Source of the DNA: Sphingopyxis sp. RIFCSPHIGHO2_12_FULL_65_19
Lineage (GTDB): Bacteria > Pseudomonadota > Alphaproteobacteria > Sphingomonadales > Sphingomonadaceae
Reading direction: 5' to 3'
Length of the DNA stretch: 34,652 nucleotides
Assembly: GCF_001830555.1 (NCBI RefSeq)
Contig: NZ_MIAM01000016.1
Location: 79,138 to 113,789 of the forward strand
The position numbers and the translations under genes were made by a program. Under the pieces are notes generated by a model. That model was given only the letters and a program-made list of their open reading frames with translations, was not told where the DNA came from and did no database searches. Every line of letters starts with the position of its first letter. Position 1 is the first letter of the stretch. Positions 10,837 to 18,434 of the stretch are shown piece by piece.

Positions 10837-11298
10837 ATGCCGACCAAGATTGCCGACGTTGGCGCTGACGCGCTTCGCGAAGCCAAATCCAATCTCGATT
10901 CGGATTACGTCCCCAGCGACGACGAAGAGTTTATGAACGACCGGCAGCAGGAATATTTCCGCGGCCTGCTTCTCGCCTGGAAAAAATCGATCCTGTCCGA
11001 ATCCGAATCGACGCTGGCGCATCTTCAGGATGGCCCGCTGCGTGAACCCGACCTCGCCGACCGCGCGTCGAGCGAAACCGACTGGGCGATCGAGCTCAGA
11101 ACCCGCGACCGTCAGCGCAAGCTGATCGCCAAGATTGATTCGGCGATCCGCCGCATCGACGAGGGCGAATATGGCTATTGTGCGGTGACCGGCGAACCAA
11201 TTTCGCTCGCGCGCTTGCAGGCACGCCCGATCGCGACGATGACGCTCGAAGCGCAGGAGCGGCATGAGCGCAACGAACGGATTTCGCGCGAAGATTGA
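10837..11298 (+). CDS. dksA: RNA polymerase-binding transcription factor DksA (alphaproteobacterial, zinc-cysteine-poor)
   Basis: 153 aa DksA/TraR family protein. It enters the RNA polymerase secondary channel and with ppGpp adjusts rRNA and stress promoters. The N-terminal acidic region leads into a coiled coil whose tip carries DLADRA, matching the DxxDxA motif needed for function. The C-terminal globular domain keeps the fold signature GYCAVTGEPISLARLQARP but retains only the first of the four zinc-finger cysteines; TMTLEAQERHERNER replaces the second pair. This is usual for alphaproteobacterial DksA as I recall it, not damage. A pilZ-type gene follows 89 bp downstream. Confidence 0.93.
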   Translation: MPTKIADVGADALREAKSNLDSDYVPSDDEEFMNDRQQEYFRGLLLAWKKSILSESESTLAHLQDGPLREPDLADRASSETDWAIELRTRDRQRKLIAKIDSAIRRIDEGEYGYCAVTGEPISLARLQARPIATMTLEAQERHERNERISRED

Positions 11299-11387
11299 TC
11301 GCGGCGGCGCGCCGCGCCCCATTTACGTTTCCGCAATGACCGGACCCTAGATTCCTGTTTCGACGACAAGAAGGAATCGGGGCGCAC

Positions 11388-11777
11388 ATGGATTCACAAC
11401 AGCCGACATCGGTGGACGAGGAAGTCGCAGCACTTTCGCGCGCCGCCGATCGTGACAGCCTGTTCCTGCAAGCGCAGCTGAACGTCCCCGGCCGCCCCGA
11501 CGCGGTCACGGTGCGCGTACGCAATCTGTCGCCCGGCGGGATGCTGGCCGAAGCCAGGGTCAATGTCGCGCAGGGCGCGGCGGTCGAGGTCGAACTGCGT
11601 AATGTCGGTCCGGTTGCGGGTCGCGTCATCTGGGCGGGCGAAGGCAAATTCGGCATTGCGTTCGATCGGCCGGTCGATCCGCAGGCCGTTCGGCGCCAGG
11701 TGGTTTCGCAATCCGATTTGCCGCCGCATCTGCGGCGCACGGGGCTCGAGCAAGGCCCCTTCTATCGCCGGCGCTGA
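11388..11777 (+). CDS. PilZ domain protein (predicted c-di-GMP receptor)
   Basis: 129 aa single-domain protein. Both c-di-GMP contact motifs are present: RxxxR as RAADR at residues 18-22 and (D/N)xSxxG as NLSPGG at 46-51. A beta-barrel pattern follows (VEVELRNVGPVAGRVIWAGEGKFGIAFDRPVD) to about residue 97. Such short PilZ proteins bind c-di-GMP and act on partner proteins; the partner is unknown. An AAGGAATCGGGG stretch precedes the ATG. It lies between dksA and small genes associated with RcdA. Confidence 0.85.
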   Translation: MDSQQPTSVDEEVAALSRAADRDSLFLQAQLNVPGRPDAVTVRVRNLSPGGMLAEARVNVAQGAAVEVELRNVGPVAGRVIWAGEGKFGIAFDRPVDPQAVRRQVVSQSDLPPHLRRTGLEQGPFYRRR

Positions 11778-11778
11778 T

Positions 11779-11798
11779 GCGCCCTTTGAACGGGGCGC
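11779..11798. terminator. Hairpin between the convergent PilZ and DUF465 genes
   Basis: GCGCCC at 11779-11784 and GGGCGC at 11793-11798 form a 6-bp GC stem with an 8-base loop, starting 2 bp after the PilZ stop. No U-tract follows on either strand, so it may be a weak or Rho-assisted terminator, or simply a GC-rich coincidence. Confidence 0.3.
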
Positions 11799-11827
11799 GA
11801 TCAGCGGGGCGATAGCGCTGGCGATCG

Positions 11828-11986
11828 TCAACCGATCGCGAGCATCTCTTCCTTCAGTTTCAGTTTCTGCTTTTTGAGCAGCGCGACCACGCCGGTATCG
11901 GGGGCGGGACGGCGCTCTTCATTCGCAATTTTCGCATCGAGGTCCGCGTGGCGGGACTTCAAGGTGGAAAGGTGCGACGTGCTCAT
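11828..11986 (-). CDS. YdcH/DUF465 family small protein
   Basis: 52 aa. The pattern LxxLKxRHADLDAKIANEE then VALLKKQKLKLKEEMLAIG is the DUF465 (YdcH) helical hairpin. ATG 11986 is chosen because AAGGAGAA lies 6-13 bases upstream, a near-perfect ribosome site; the in-frame ATG at 11992 would sit too close to it. The function of DUF465 is unknown; two amphipathic helices suggest a protein-binding or RNA-binding role. It is divergent from a second DUF465 gene 123 bp away. Confidence 0.85.
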   Translation of the reverse strand: MSTSHLSTLKSRHADLDAKIANEERRPAPDTGVVALLKKQKLKLKEEMLAIG

Positions 11987-12109
11987 TGGCATTCTCCTTT
12001 TCGACTCGATGGGCAGGGCGAAGTAAATCACGAAACGGCCGCGATGTCGTGACGATTCGGTCAAGCGGTCCCCGTTGCGGACCAGTGGTGAACGTGGCAG
12101 GGAGGCCGT

Positions 12110-12307
12110 GTGAACCCCGAGGAAATTACCCAGCGCCTGGAACTGCTTCGCGTCGAGCACCGCGATCTCGATGCGGCGATCATTGCGCTTGGCACGGCGA
12201 CGACCCCCGACCAACTGCAACTCGCGCGGCTCAAGAAACGCAAATTGCGCCTGCGTGACGAAATTGCCTGGTGCGAGGATCAGCTGCTCCCTGACATTAT
12301 CGCCTGA
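12110..12307 (+). CDS. Second YdcH/DUF465 family small protein (GTG start)
   Basis: 65 aa beginning at GTG with AGGGAGG just upstream. RLELLRVEHRDLDAAIIAL and LQLARLKKRKLRLRDEIAWCED match the DUF465 two-helix pattern, paralogous to the minus-strand copy at 11828-11986. It is followed after about 100 bp by the RcdA-family gene on the same strand. As I recall, two DUF465 genes beside a DUF1465 gene are a common alphaproteobacterial neighbourhood. Confidence 0.8.
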   Translation: MNPEEITQRLELLRVEHRDLDAAIIALGTATTPDQLQLARLKKRKLRLRDEIAWCEDQLLPDIIA

Positions 12308-12410
12308 ATCAAAACGGGACGGACGGCGCCGCAGATTTCATGGTTACCGCCATTGCCGACCCGGCCGGGTGCATGGCATCCCCCGATGCATGATCGGCGG
12401 GCGAACGAAC

Positions 12411-12860
12411 ATGGTGGCAATCGACATACCCGTGCAGCGTGCGCAGGTCGAAAATCTCTATGTCGAGGCGATGCTGCTGGCCGACGAGGCCCATGCCGCC
12501 TTTGCCGCGCAGCGCGATCTGGGCGACCTTGGCGGGGGCGCGCTGATGCAGATCGGGCTGGCCTGCGAATCGCTGAAAACCACGACGCGGCTGATGCACA
12601 TCATTGCCTGGCTTCTCCACCGCCGCGCGATGTTCGCCGGCGATCCCGGCGCGGGTCCGCACGACAGTGCAGCGCGGATCGGGGCCCCGCTTGCCGCCGA
12701 CTGGGACATATGCGCGGGGTTCCAAACCCCCGTCCGCCGGATCATTGCCGCCAGCGAACGGTTGTTCGACCGGATCGCGGCGATCGAGGCGGGATGGGCG
12801 TCGCCGCCCACCGCCGCGCCGGTACACGCGCTCCTCGCACAGCTCGAAGCGCGCCTGTGA
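12411..12860 (+). CDS. rcdA: RcdA-family (DUF1465) protein, probable ClpXP adaptor
   Basis: 149 aa, helical. VENLYVEAMLLADEAHAAF then LALMQIGL-type and ESLKTTTRLMHIIAWLLHRRAMFAGD segments match DUF1465, the family that to my knowledge includes Caulobacter RcdA, an adaptor in CpdR/PopA-dependent proteolysis of CtrA by ClpXP. Caulobacter RcdA is about 30 residues longer, with a disordered C-terminal tail. ATG 12411 has only GGCGGG about 13 bases upstream; ATG 12390 is an alternative. The family call is good; the RcdA function in sphingomonads is inferred. The frame stays open for 57 codons after the TGA (see separate entry). Confidence 0.75.
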   Translation: MVAIDIPVQRAQVENLYVEAMLLADEAHAAFAAQRDLGDLGGGALMQIGLACESLKTTTRLMHIIAWLLHRRAMFAGDPGAGPHDSAARIGAPLAADWDICAGFQTPVRRIIAASERLFDRIAAIEAGWASPPTAAPVHALLAQLEARL

Positions 12861-13034
12861 GGCTGGGTTCCTGATCAGCGGCGCAAAGAGAAAGCGCGGC
12901 CCGACAATTATTGGAACCGATACATCCAAAAGATCCAGTCGCTGATGGATATGCAAAGCTGGCTGCCCGGACGGAGCGCGCGTGCGATGGCCGATCAGAA
13001 AGAGCGAGAGAAAGCGACACGCCGCGAAACCTAA
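12861..13034 (+). other. In-frame open extension after the rcdA stop, or tiny gene
   Basis: Directly after the rcdA TGA the same frame is open for 57 codons and encodes a charged, aromatic-containing stretch (RPDNYWNRYIQKIQSLMDMQ, then a Lys/Glu/Arg-rich tail) to a TAA at 13032-13034. An ATG at 12945 would give a 29-aa peptide but has no ribosome site. GC at third positions is only about 63 percent by my count, lower than in neighbouring genes, so it may be non-coding. Alternatives are stop readthrough, a recent nonsense mutation or chance. The rest of the 227-bp gap to katE shows no clear promoter. Confidence 0.2.
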
Positions 13035-13087
13035 GCGCGAGCGGGGGGTTGGGGAGGCAAGCCCCTCAAAAATTCAAGGAACCGATC

Positions 13088-15235
13088 ATGGCTAAGAAGC
13101 ATGCGCCGTCCCCCGCGAACGACCACGCCCTTCACAGCCATCAGCCGGGAGCGTTTCGTCCAGCTCCGACCGATCCCCGGGGCAATGGCGATGAACTACA
13201 TCAGGACGCCGGAGATCAGGTGGAGGACGCGGCGGCCTGCCTGACCGATAATTTCGGCCACCGCATTTCAGACAACCAGAATTCGCTGCGCGCCGGCGAG
13301 CGCGGGCCTACGCTGCTCGAGGATTTCGTCCTCCGCGAGAAGATCTTCCATTTCGACCACGAGCGCATTCCGGAGCGGATCGTTCATGCCCGCGGGTCGG
13401 GCGCGCACGGCGTGTTTGAATGCACCAAGGCGATCCCCGGGCTGACCAAGGCGTCCATCCTGCAGAAGGAAGGCGCGACCTGTCCGGTGTTCGTGCGCTT
13501 CTCGACCGTCGCGGGCGGCGCCGGTTCGGTCGACACCCCGCGCGACGTGCGCGGCTTTGCGGTGAAGCTCTATACGGAAAGCGGCAACTGGGATCTCGTC
13601 GGCAACAACATCCCGGTTTTCTTCATCCAGGATGCCATGAAATTCCCCGATCTCGTGCACAGCGTGAAGATGGAGGCCGACCGCGGCTATCCGCAGGCTG
13701 CCAGCGCGCACGACACCTTCTGGGACTTCATCGGCCTGATGCCCGAGGCGATGCACATGATCATGTGGGCGATGTCCGACCGCACGATCCCGCGCAGCCT
13801 GCGCATGATGGAGGGTTTCGGCGTCCACACCTTCCGCTTCGTCAATGAAAAGGGCGAGGGAAAATTCGTCAAATTCCACTGGAAGCCGGTGCTCGGCATC
13901 CAGTCGACGACGTGGGACGAGGCGGTCAAGATTGCCGGCGCCGATCCCGATTTTCACCGCCGCGACCTGTTCGAGGCGATCGACGCGGGCGATTTCCCGG
14001 CGTGGGATCTCGGCGTGCAGGTCTTTGACGAGGCGTTCGCCAAAAAGCAGCCCTTTGACGTCCTCGACGCGACCAAGCTGATTCCCGAGGAGGACGTCCC
14101 CGTCGAGATCGTCGGCCGCATGACGCTCAACCGCAATGTCGACAATTTCTTTGCCGAGACCGAGCAAGTCGCCTTCCTGCCGTCGAACATCATTCCGGGC
14201 ATTGATTTCAGCAACGATCCGCTGCTTCAGGGCCGCCTCTTTTCCTATCTCGACACGCAAAAGTCGCGGCTGGGGACGACCAATTTCCACCAGATCCCGA
14301 TCAACGCGCCCAAATGCCCGTTCCACAATTTTCAGCGCGACGGGATGATGCAGACGCTCGTCCCGACCGGGCGCGCCAATTACGAACCCAACAGCTTGGC
14401 CGAAGCAGGCGAAAATGGGGGGCCGCGTGCGAGCGCCGAGACAGGCTTCAGAACCTTCGAGGCCAACGACGAACGGAACGATCCGGCACAGAAGCTGCGT
14501 ACCCGCGCCGAACTGTTCGCCGATCATTTCAGCCAGGCTAGGATGTTCTACTTGTCGCAGACCGAAAATGAACAGGCGCATATCGCCTCGGCGCTGGTGT
14601 TTGAACTGTCGAAGGTCACGCTTGATCATGTCCGCGCGCGCGTTGTCGGGCAGCTTCGCAACATTGACGAGGATTTGGCGAAACGCGTTGCCGCAGGCCT
14701 CGCGATCGATCTGCCCACAAAGGAAAAGGCCGCGCGCACGCCGGTCGAACTCAAACCCTCCGATGCGCTGTCGATCCAGAAAAACGCCGACGATATGATG
14801 GAAGGCCGCAAGGTGGCGATCCTTTTTGCCGAAGGGTCGGACAAGGCCGCGATCAATGCCCTGAAAAGCCAGGTCGAAGATGCGGGCGGATCGGTGTTTC
14901 TGGTCGCGCCCAAAGTGGGTGGCATCAAGGTCAAGGGCGGGACGCTCAAGGCCGACGGCCAGCTCGCTGGCTCCCCCTCGGTGCTGTTCGATGCGGTCGC
15001 GTCGATCCTGACCGACGAACAGGCCAGGGCGCTGTCGGCGCAAGGCGCGGCGGTGCAGTGGTTCATGGACGCCTATGGGCATTGCAAGACGATCGCGCAT
15101 GACGCGGCGACGCAAATCCTGCTGGACAAGGCAGGGGTCGAACGGGACGGCGGTGTCGTTGCGATCGAGGCCTTCGTCGATGTGGGTACGCGGCGTCACT
15201 GGGCGCGCGAAGCCGCGGTGCGCGATCTTGCCTGA
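13088..15235 (+). CDS. katE: Large-subunit monofunctional catalase (HPII/KatE type)
   Basis: 715 aa, the size of clade II heme catalases such as E. coli HPII, which convert hydrogen peroxide to water and oxygen. The catalytic His is at residue 100 in [12 protein letters not shown]. The distal Asn is in [12 protein letters not shown]. The proximal heme Tyr is in the [14 protein letters not shown] segment. The C-terminal domain from about residue 570 ([20 protein letters not shown]) is the flavodoxin/GATase-like extension specific to large catalases. ATG 13088 follows AAGGAA. An FAD-dependent oxidoreductase gene starts 12 bp after the stop, so the two are probably co-transcribed. Confidence 0.97.
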   Translation: MAKKHAPSPANDHALHSHQPGAFRPAPTDPRGNGDELHQDAGDQVEDAAACLTDNFGHRISDNQNSLRAGERGPTLLEDFVLREKIFHFDHERIPERIVHARGSGAHGVFECTKAIPGLTKASILQKEGATCPVFVRFSTVAGGAGSVDTPRDVRGFAVKLYTESGNWDLVGNNIPVFFIQDAMKFPDLVHSVKMEADRGYPQAASAHDTFWDFIGLMPEAMHMIMWAMSDRTIPRSLRMMEGFGVHTFRFVNEKGEGKFVKFHWKPVLGIQSTTWDEAVKIAGADPDFHRRDLFEAIDAGDFPAWDLGVQVFDEAFAKKQPFDVLDATKLIPEEDVPVEIVGRMTLNRNVDNFFAETEQVAFLPSNIIPGIDFSNDPLLQGRLFSYLDTQKSRLGTTNFHQIPINAPKCPFHNFQRDGMMQTLVPTGRANYEPNSLAEAGENGGPRASAETGFRTFEANDERNDPAQKLRTRAELFADHFSQARMFYLSQTENEQAHIASALVFELSKVTLDHVRARVVGQLRNIDEDLAKRVAAGLAIDLPTKEKAARTPVELKPSDALSIQKNADDMMEGRKVAILFAEGSDKAAINALKSQVEDAGGSVFLVAPKVGGIKVKGGTLKADGQLAGSPSVLFDAVASILTDEQARALSAQGAAVQWFMDAYGHCKTIAHDAATQILLDKAGVERDGGVVAIEAFVDVGTRRHWAREAAVRDLA

Positions 15236-15247
15236 TCGTTCGTCGCT

Positions 15248-16480
15248 GTGAGCCCGGCATCGGCGACCCATCATCGCGACCTCCGCACCGGCCAGTCGAT
15301 CTGGTCGGCGCGGCGGCGCCCGTCGATCGAGGAAAAGCCGCTGACCCGCGATGTCGCCTGCGACATCGTGGTGGTCGGCGCCGGCATTTCCGGCGCGCTG
15401 ATCGCCGAGCAGCTGTCCGATGCGGGGTTCGATGTCGTTATCGTCGATCGCCGGGGCCCCGTCGAGGGTTCGACCGCCGCCTCGACCGCGATGCTGCAAT
15501 ATGAGATCGATACGCCGCTCCATCAAATGGCCGAACGGATCGGCCGAGACAAAGCCGAGCGCATCTGGCGCCGCTCACGCCAATCGGTCGACGCGCTGCG
15601 CGAACGAACCGAGAGGCTTGGCCTCGACGTCGACGGCGCAACCCGCGGCTCGATCTATCTGGACGGCAATCTGCTCGATGCGGCAGGGCTTGCGCGCGAA
15701 GCCGAAGCGCGGCGACGGGCGGGATTCGAGATCGAATTGCTCAAACCCGCGCAGGTCGAGGATCGTTACGGCATCAAGGGCCGTCATGCGATCATCGGTT
15801 ACGGCAATTACTCGGCCGATCCGCGCCGCTTGGCAGCAGGCTATCTGAATGTGGCGATTTCGCGAGGCGCGCGGCTCTATTCGCCCGTCGATATCTGCGA
15901 CATCATGGCGACGCACGCGGGCGTAACGCTGGTCTCGGCGCGCGGGCCGACTATTCGCGCGCGCCATGTCGTCATGGCGACGGGCTATGAGATGATGAAA
16001 GGCATCCCGCGCAAGGGAAACAAGATCATCTCAAGCTGGTCGATCGCGACCCGTCCGCAGCCCCGCGCGATCTGGCCGACCGCCGCCATGATCTGGGAAG
16101 CCGCCGATCCTTATCTTTACATTCGTACAACCCCCGCAGGAGAAATCATCTGCGGCGGAGAGGATGAGGAGATCGCCGACGCGGGCGAGCGCGACGCCAA
16201 ACTGGCGGCCAAGACCGAAATCTTGTCCCGAAAGCTCGCCGCCCTGCTGCCCCACATCGACGCAACCCCGTCGAAGGCCTGGGCCGGCAGTTTCGGCGAC
16301 AGTCCGGTCGGCACGCCAACCATCGGCCGTATTCCGCGTATGCCGAACTGCTACGCCGCGATGGGATATGGCGGCAACGGCATAACCTTTTCGATGATGG
16401 CAGCCCAGATTCTGCGGGGACTGATATGCGGCTATGGCGACGCCGATGCCGACTTGGTGAGTTTTCACCGGACCTTCTAA
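15248..16480 (+). CDS. FAD-dependent oxidoreductase, DAO (glycine/D-amino acid oxidase) family
   Basis: 410 aa starting at GTG. The dinucleotide-binding motif GAGISG is at residues 44-49 within DIVVVGAGISGALIAEQLSDAG. A DAO-type C-terminal motif is seen in AAMGYGGNGITFSMMAAQIL. The family oxidises primary or secondary amines and amino acids, usually passing electrons to oxygen and making hydrogen peroxide, or to the respiratory chain. Its position 12 bp after katE suggests peroxide removal next to peroxide production, but this is inferred. It converges on the MFS gene with a 2-bp gap. The substrate is unknown; a role in the neighbouring amine-catabolic locus is possible but it is not in that operon. 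Confidence 0.88.
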   Translation: MSPASATHHRDLRTGQSIWSARRRPSIEEKPLTRDVACDIVVVGAGISGALIAEQLSDAGFDVVIVDRRGPVEGSTAASTAMLQYEIDTPLHQMAERIGRDKAERIWRRSRQSVDALRERTERLGLDVDGATRGSIYLDGNLLDAAGLAREAEARRRAGFEIELLKPAQVEDRYGIKGRHAIIGYGNYSADPRRLAAGYLNVAISRGARLYSPVDICDIMATHAGVTLVSARGPTIRARHVVMATGYEMMKGIPRKGNKIISSWSIATRPQPRAIWPTAAMIWEAADPYLYIRTTPAGEIICGGEDEEIADAGERDAKLAAKTEILSRKLAALLPHIDATPSKAWAGSFGDSPVGTPTIGRIPRMPNCYAAMGYGGNGITFSMMAAQILRGLICGYGDADADLVSFHRTF

Positions 16481-16482
16481 TA

Positions 16483-17625
16483 TCAGCTCGGGGGTTGCGC
16501 TCTCGTCGAGAGGCTCGCCGTGGTCGCCAGAAGCAGGAAGGCGCAGCCCGCAAAAGCCAGCGCAGCATTGATTGAATAAGCGCCCACAGCCACGCCGACG
16601 AGCGAGGGGAGAAGGGCGGCTCCACCAAGCTGGAAAGCGGTCAGATACAGCACGGCACGGCGGCCGGGATCTATTTCGATCAGCCAGCCGGCGAAGAAGG
16701 GCAGAGTGAACAGCCAGACGAAGCCGAAAGCGATGCTGACCAAGACGATTGCCGCAGCGCTGCCGCGCCCGAGATAGAAGGCGCCGACCAGTGCCGCGGC
16801 CGCGATGGCGCAGGCGATGATGGTCGGACGGTTGGGCAGCCTTTCGCCAAAGCGCGCAGCTGCGAGCGCGCCGACGACCTGCGCCACCAGGCATAGCGAG
16901 ACGGCCGTCCCTTCAAAGGTCGGCGGATAGCCATAATGGATGAGCCATAGCCCGAAATAGCCCCAGACCGAGACGATCGCGCCGAGGAACAGGCCGGCGC
17001 AGGCGAGGGCCGTCAGGCTGGCGGGCGTCAACGCCCCGCGTTCGCTATCGGGGGCGGTCGGGCGAAGAGTTGTCGGAAGCGCCAGTGACGTTGTGGCGGC
17101 GACCACCCCGGCAATCGCCAATGCAGCAAGCGCCGCATCGACGCGCGATCCGGATAGGGTGGCTGCCGACAGGGCTGCGGCCACGACCGCCTGGATCAGC
17201 GTCTGAACGGCAAGGAAGATCGCGCTGGCGCGCTCGACGCGCACGACGCGCGATATAGCCACGAGCGCGATCGAGACGAGAATGCCCTCGCTGAATCCCG
17301 CTGTGGCGCGCGCGAACGACAATATCATCATGCCCGACTGGCCGATGAGGAGAATGTTGATCGCGGCGATCGCCAGTCCCGCTGCGGTGCCGACCACGCG
17401 CGCGCCCACCCGCCGTAGCAATCCGATACCGGCGAGCGATCCCGGCACGATCGCGAGCATCTCGATGGTCACCAAATTTCCGACCTGCGCATCGGCGATC
17501 CGCCCCTCCTGGACCAGTGCGCCCAGCAGCACCGGATGCACACCGAGCACGAGCAGCGCACAGGACCCGATCAGAATCGACAGCGCGAGGGTGCGGCCGC
17601 TGACGACCGTCGCCTCCGCGATCAC
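16483..17625 (-). CDS. Major facilitator superfamily transporter
   Basis: 380 aa with about 12 hydrophobic helices, a size and pattern typical of MFS carriers in the inner membrane. No signature identifies the substrate. The start is GTG at 17625, whose GTGA overlaps the TGA of the TetR gene by 4 bp, so the two are translationally coupled. An open frame upstream (to 17958) lies inside the TetR gene in another frame and is rejected. Context suggests it moves the substrate, or a product, of the divergent receptor-aminotransferase-kinase-aldolase operon across the inner membrane. Confidence 0.88.
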   Translation of the reverse strand: MIAEATVVSGRTLALSILIGSCALLVLGVHPVLLGALVQEGRIADAQVGNLVTIEMLAIVPGSLAGIGLLRRVGARVVGTAAGLAIAAINILLIGQSGMMILSFARATAGFSEGILVSIALVAISRVVRVERASAIFLAVQTLIQAVVAAALSAATLSGSRVDAALAALAIAGVVAATTSLALPTTLRPTAPDSERGALTPASLTALACAGLFLGAIVSVWGYFGLWLIHYGYPPTFEGTAVSLCLVAQVVGALAAARFGERLPNRPTIIACAIAAAALVGAFYLGRGSAAAIVLVSIAFGFVWLFTLPFFAGWLIEIDPGRRAVLYLTAFQLGGAALLPSLVGVAVGAYSINAALAFAGCAFLLLATTASLSTRAQPPS

Positions 17626-18281
17626 GCGGACTGGCCCTTTGCGCGCAACGGCAGATATTCGGGCAGGAAGGTCCGCGAATAAGCGATGCGCGCGCGGCGG
17701 GCCTGTTCTTCCATGTCGTCGGTGATGTGGCCGTGGCGGTGGATCGACAGCGCCCAGATCGCATCGTTTATGACGATCACCTCGACGAGCCGATCCAGCA
17801 GGTCGGGGATCTCGGGCATCAGGAACATCTGCGTCATCAATTCGATGCTGCGGCCCGCGGTGACGAAATTGCTGTCGAGGTCCTGAACCCGGATATCGGA
17901 AGACCAGGCGGGGCCTTCGAGCAGGACCTGACGCGCGGCCGGATGCTCGTTGAACCATTTCTGGGCCGCGCGATATTGTATGGTCTGCAGATCCTGCCAG
18001 CTTTCGACATGGTCGGGGACGTCGGTCAGCACCCGTTCCTCGAAGCGCTTCAGATAGCGTTCGGCCAGCGCGCTGAACACGAGCTGAGGTTCGGGGAAGA
18101 AGTGATAGATCGACGGCGGCGAGATGCCGACTTCGGTGGCGATTGCCGGGATGCTGATCGCGGCTGGCGGAAGCTTGTCGAGCAGTCGTTCGGCGCCATC
18201 CAGAATCGCCTCGAAACGGGCCCGACTTCGCTTCTGCGCGGGGCGCCTGATCTCGGCCCTGGTCACATCATTCTTCGTCAT
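17622..18281 (-). CDS. TetR/AcrR family transcriptional regulator
   Basis: 219 aa. The N-terminal helix-turn-helix is evident: RARFEAILDGAERLLDK, then ISIPAIATEVGISPPSIYHFF, followed by a ligand-binding helical domain with an aromatic-rich segment (EGPAWSSDIRVQDLD). ATG 18281 is chosen because GGGAG lies about 7 bases upstream; in-frame starts at 18296 and 18323 are possible. The gene is divergent from the TonB-dependent receptor, and palindromes in the shared 153-bp region are likely operators. Together with the MFS gene it forms an operon. It is probably a repressor released by the catabolic substrate or a product. Confidence 0.92.
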   Translation of the reverse strand: MTKNDVTRAEIRRPAQKRSRARFEAILDGAERLLDKLPPAAISIPAIATEVGISPPSIYHFFPEPQLVFSALAERYLKRFEERVLTDVPDHVESWQDLQTIQYRAAQKWFNEHPAARQVLLEGPAWSSDIRVQDLDSNFVTAGRSIELMTQMFLMPEIPDLLDRLVEVIVINDAIWALSIHRHGHITDDMEEQARRARIAYSRTFLPEYLPLRAKGQSA

Positions 18282-18331
18282 GCGCGCTCCCGTCATCACA
18301 TCATCTTTGGGAAAATTGCACATAAATCAAC

Positions 18332-18361
18332 AAAAATTCCGAATAGAGATCGAGAATTTTT
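18332..18361. promoter_or_regulatory. Inverted repeat, second operator candidate
   Basis: AAAAATTC (18332-18339) and GAATTTTT (18354-18361) are exact 8-bp inverted arms with a 14-bp spacer, in the AT-rich strip between the TetR start and the receptor promoter. TTCCGA (18338-18343), similar to the half-site of the operator at 18399-18416, overlaps the left arm. It could be a second regulator site controlling tetR itself, or merely AT-rich coincidence. Confidence 0.35.
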
Positions 18362-18368
18362 AATTTTC

Positions 18369-18416
18369 TTGACACATCGACGGATTCGCATCCACAAAAT
18401 CGGAAAATATTCCGAT
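18369..18416 (+). promoter_or_regulatory. Promoter and palindromic operator of the receptor-aminotransferase operon
   Basis: A consensus -35 hexamer TTGACA lies at 18369-18374. The -10 is poor: CAAAAT at 18395-18400 has the best match but a 20-bp spacer. Overlapping the expected transcription start is a palindrome, ATCGGAA (18399-18405), AATA, TTCCGAT (18410-18416), with exact 7-bp arms. A palindrome over the start site and next to a divergent tetR gene is the typical position of a TetR operator. The regulator-site match is inferred. The receptor ATG at 18435 follows GAAGGGGA. Confidence 0.6.
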
Positions 18417-18434
18417 ATGGAGAAGGGGACGGTG

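Noticed and set aside
11166-11240. Loss of zinc-finger cysteines in DksA as a sign of decay
   Set aside because: The same pattern (TGEPISLxRLxARPxATxxLEAQERHE) is, as I recall, normal for alphaproteobacterial DksA.
12913-12940. GGAAC as a -35 of an EcfG (general stress) promoter for katE
   Set aside because: No GTT-type -10 is found at 16-19 bp; the nearest GTC is 20 bp away.
13268-15526. 752-codon minus-strand open frame opposite katE
   Set aside because: A codon-bias shadow of catalase with no domain signature.
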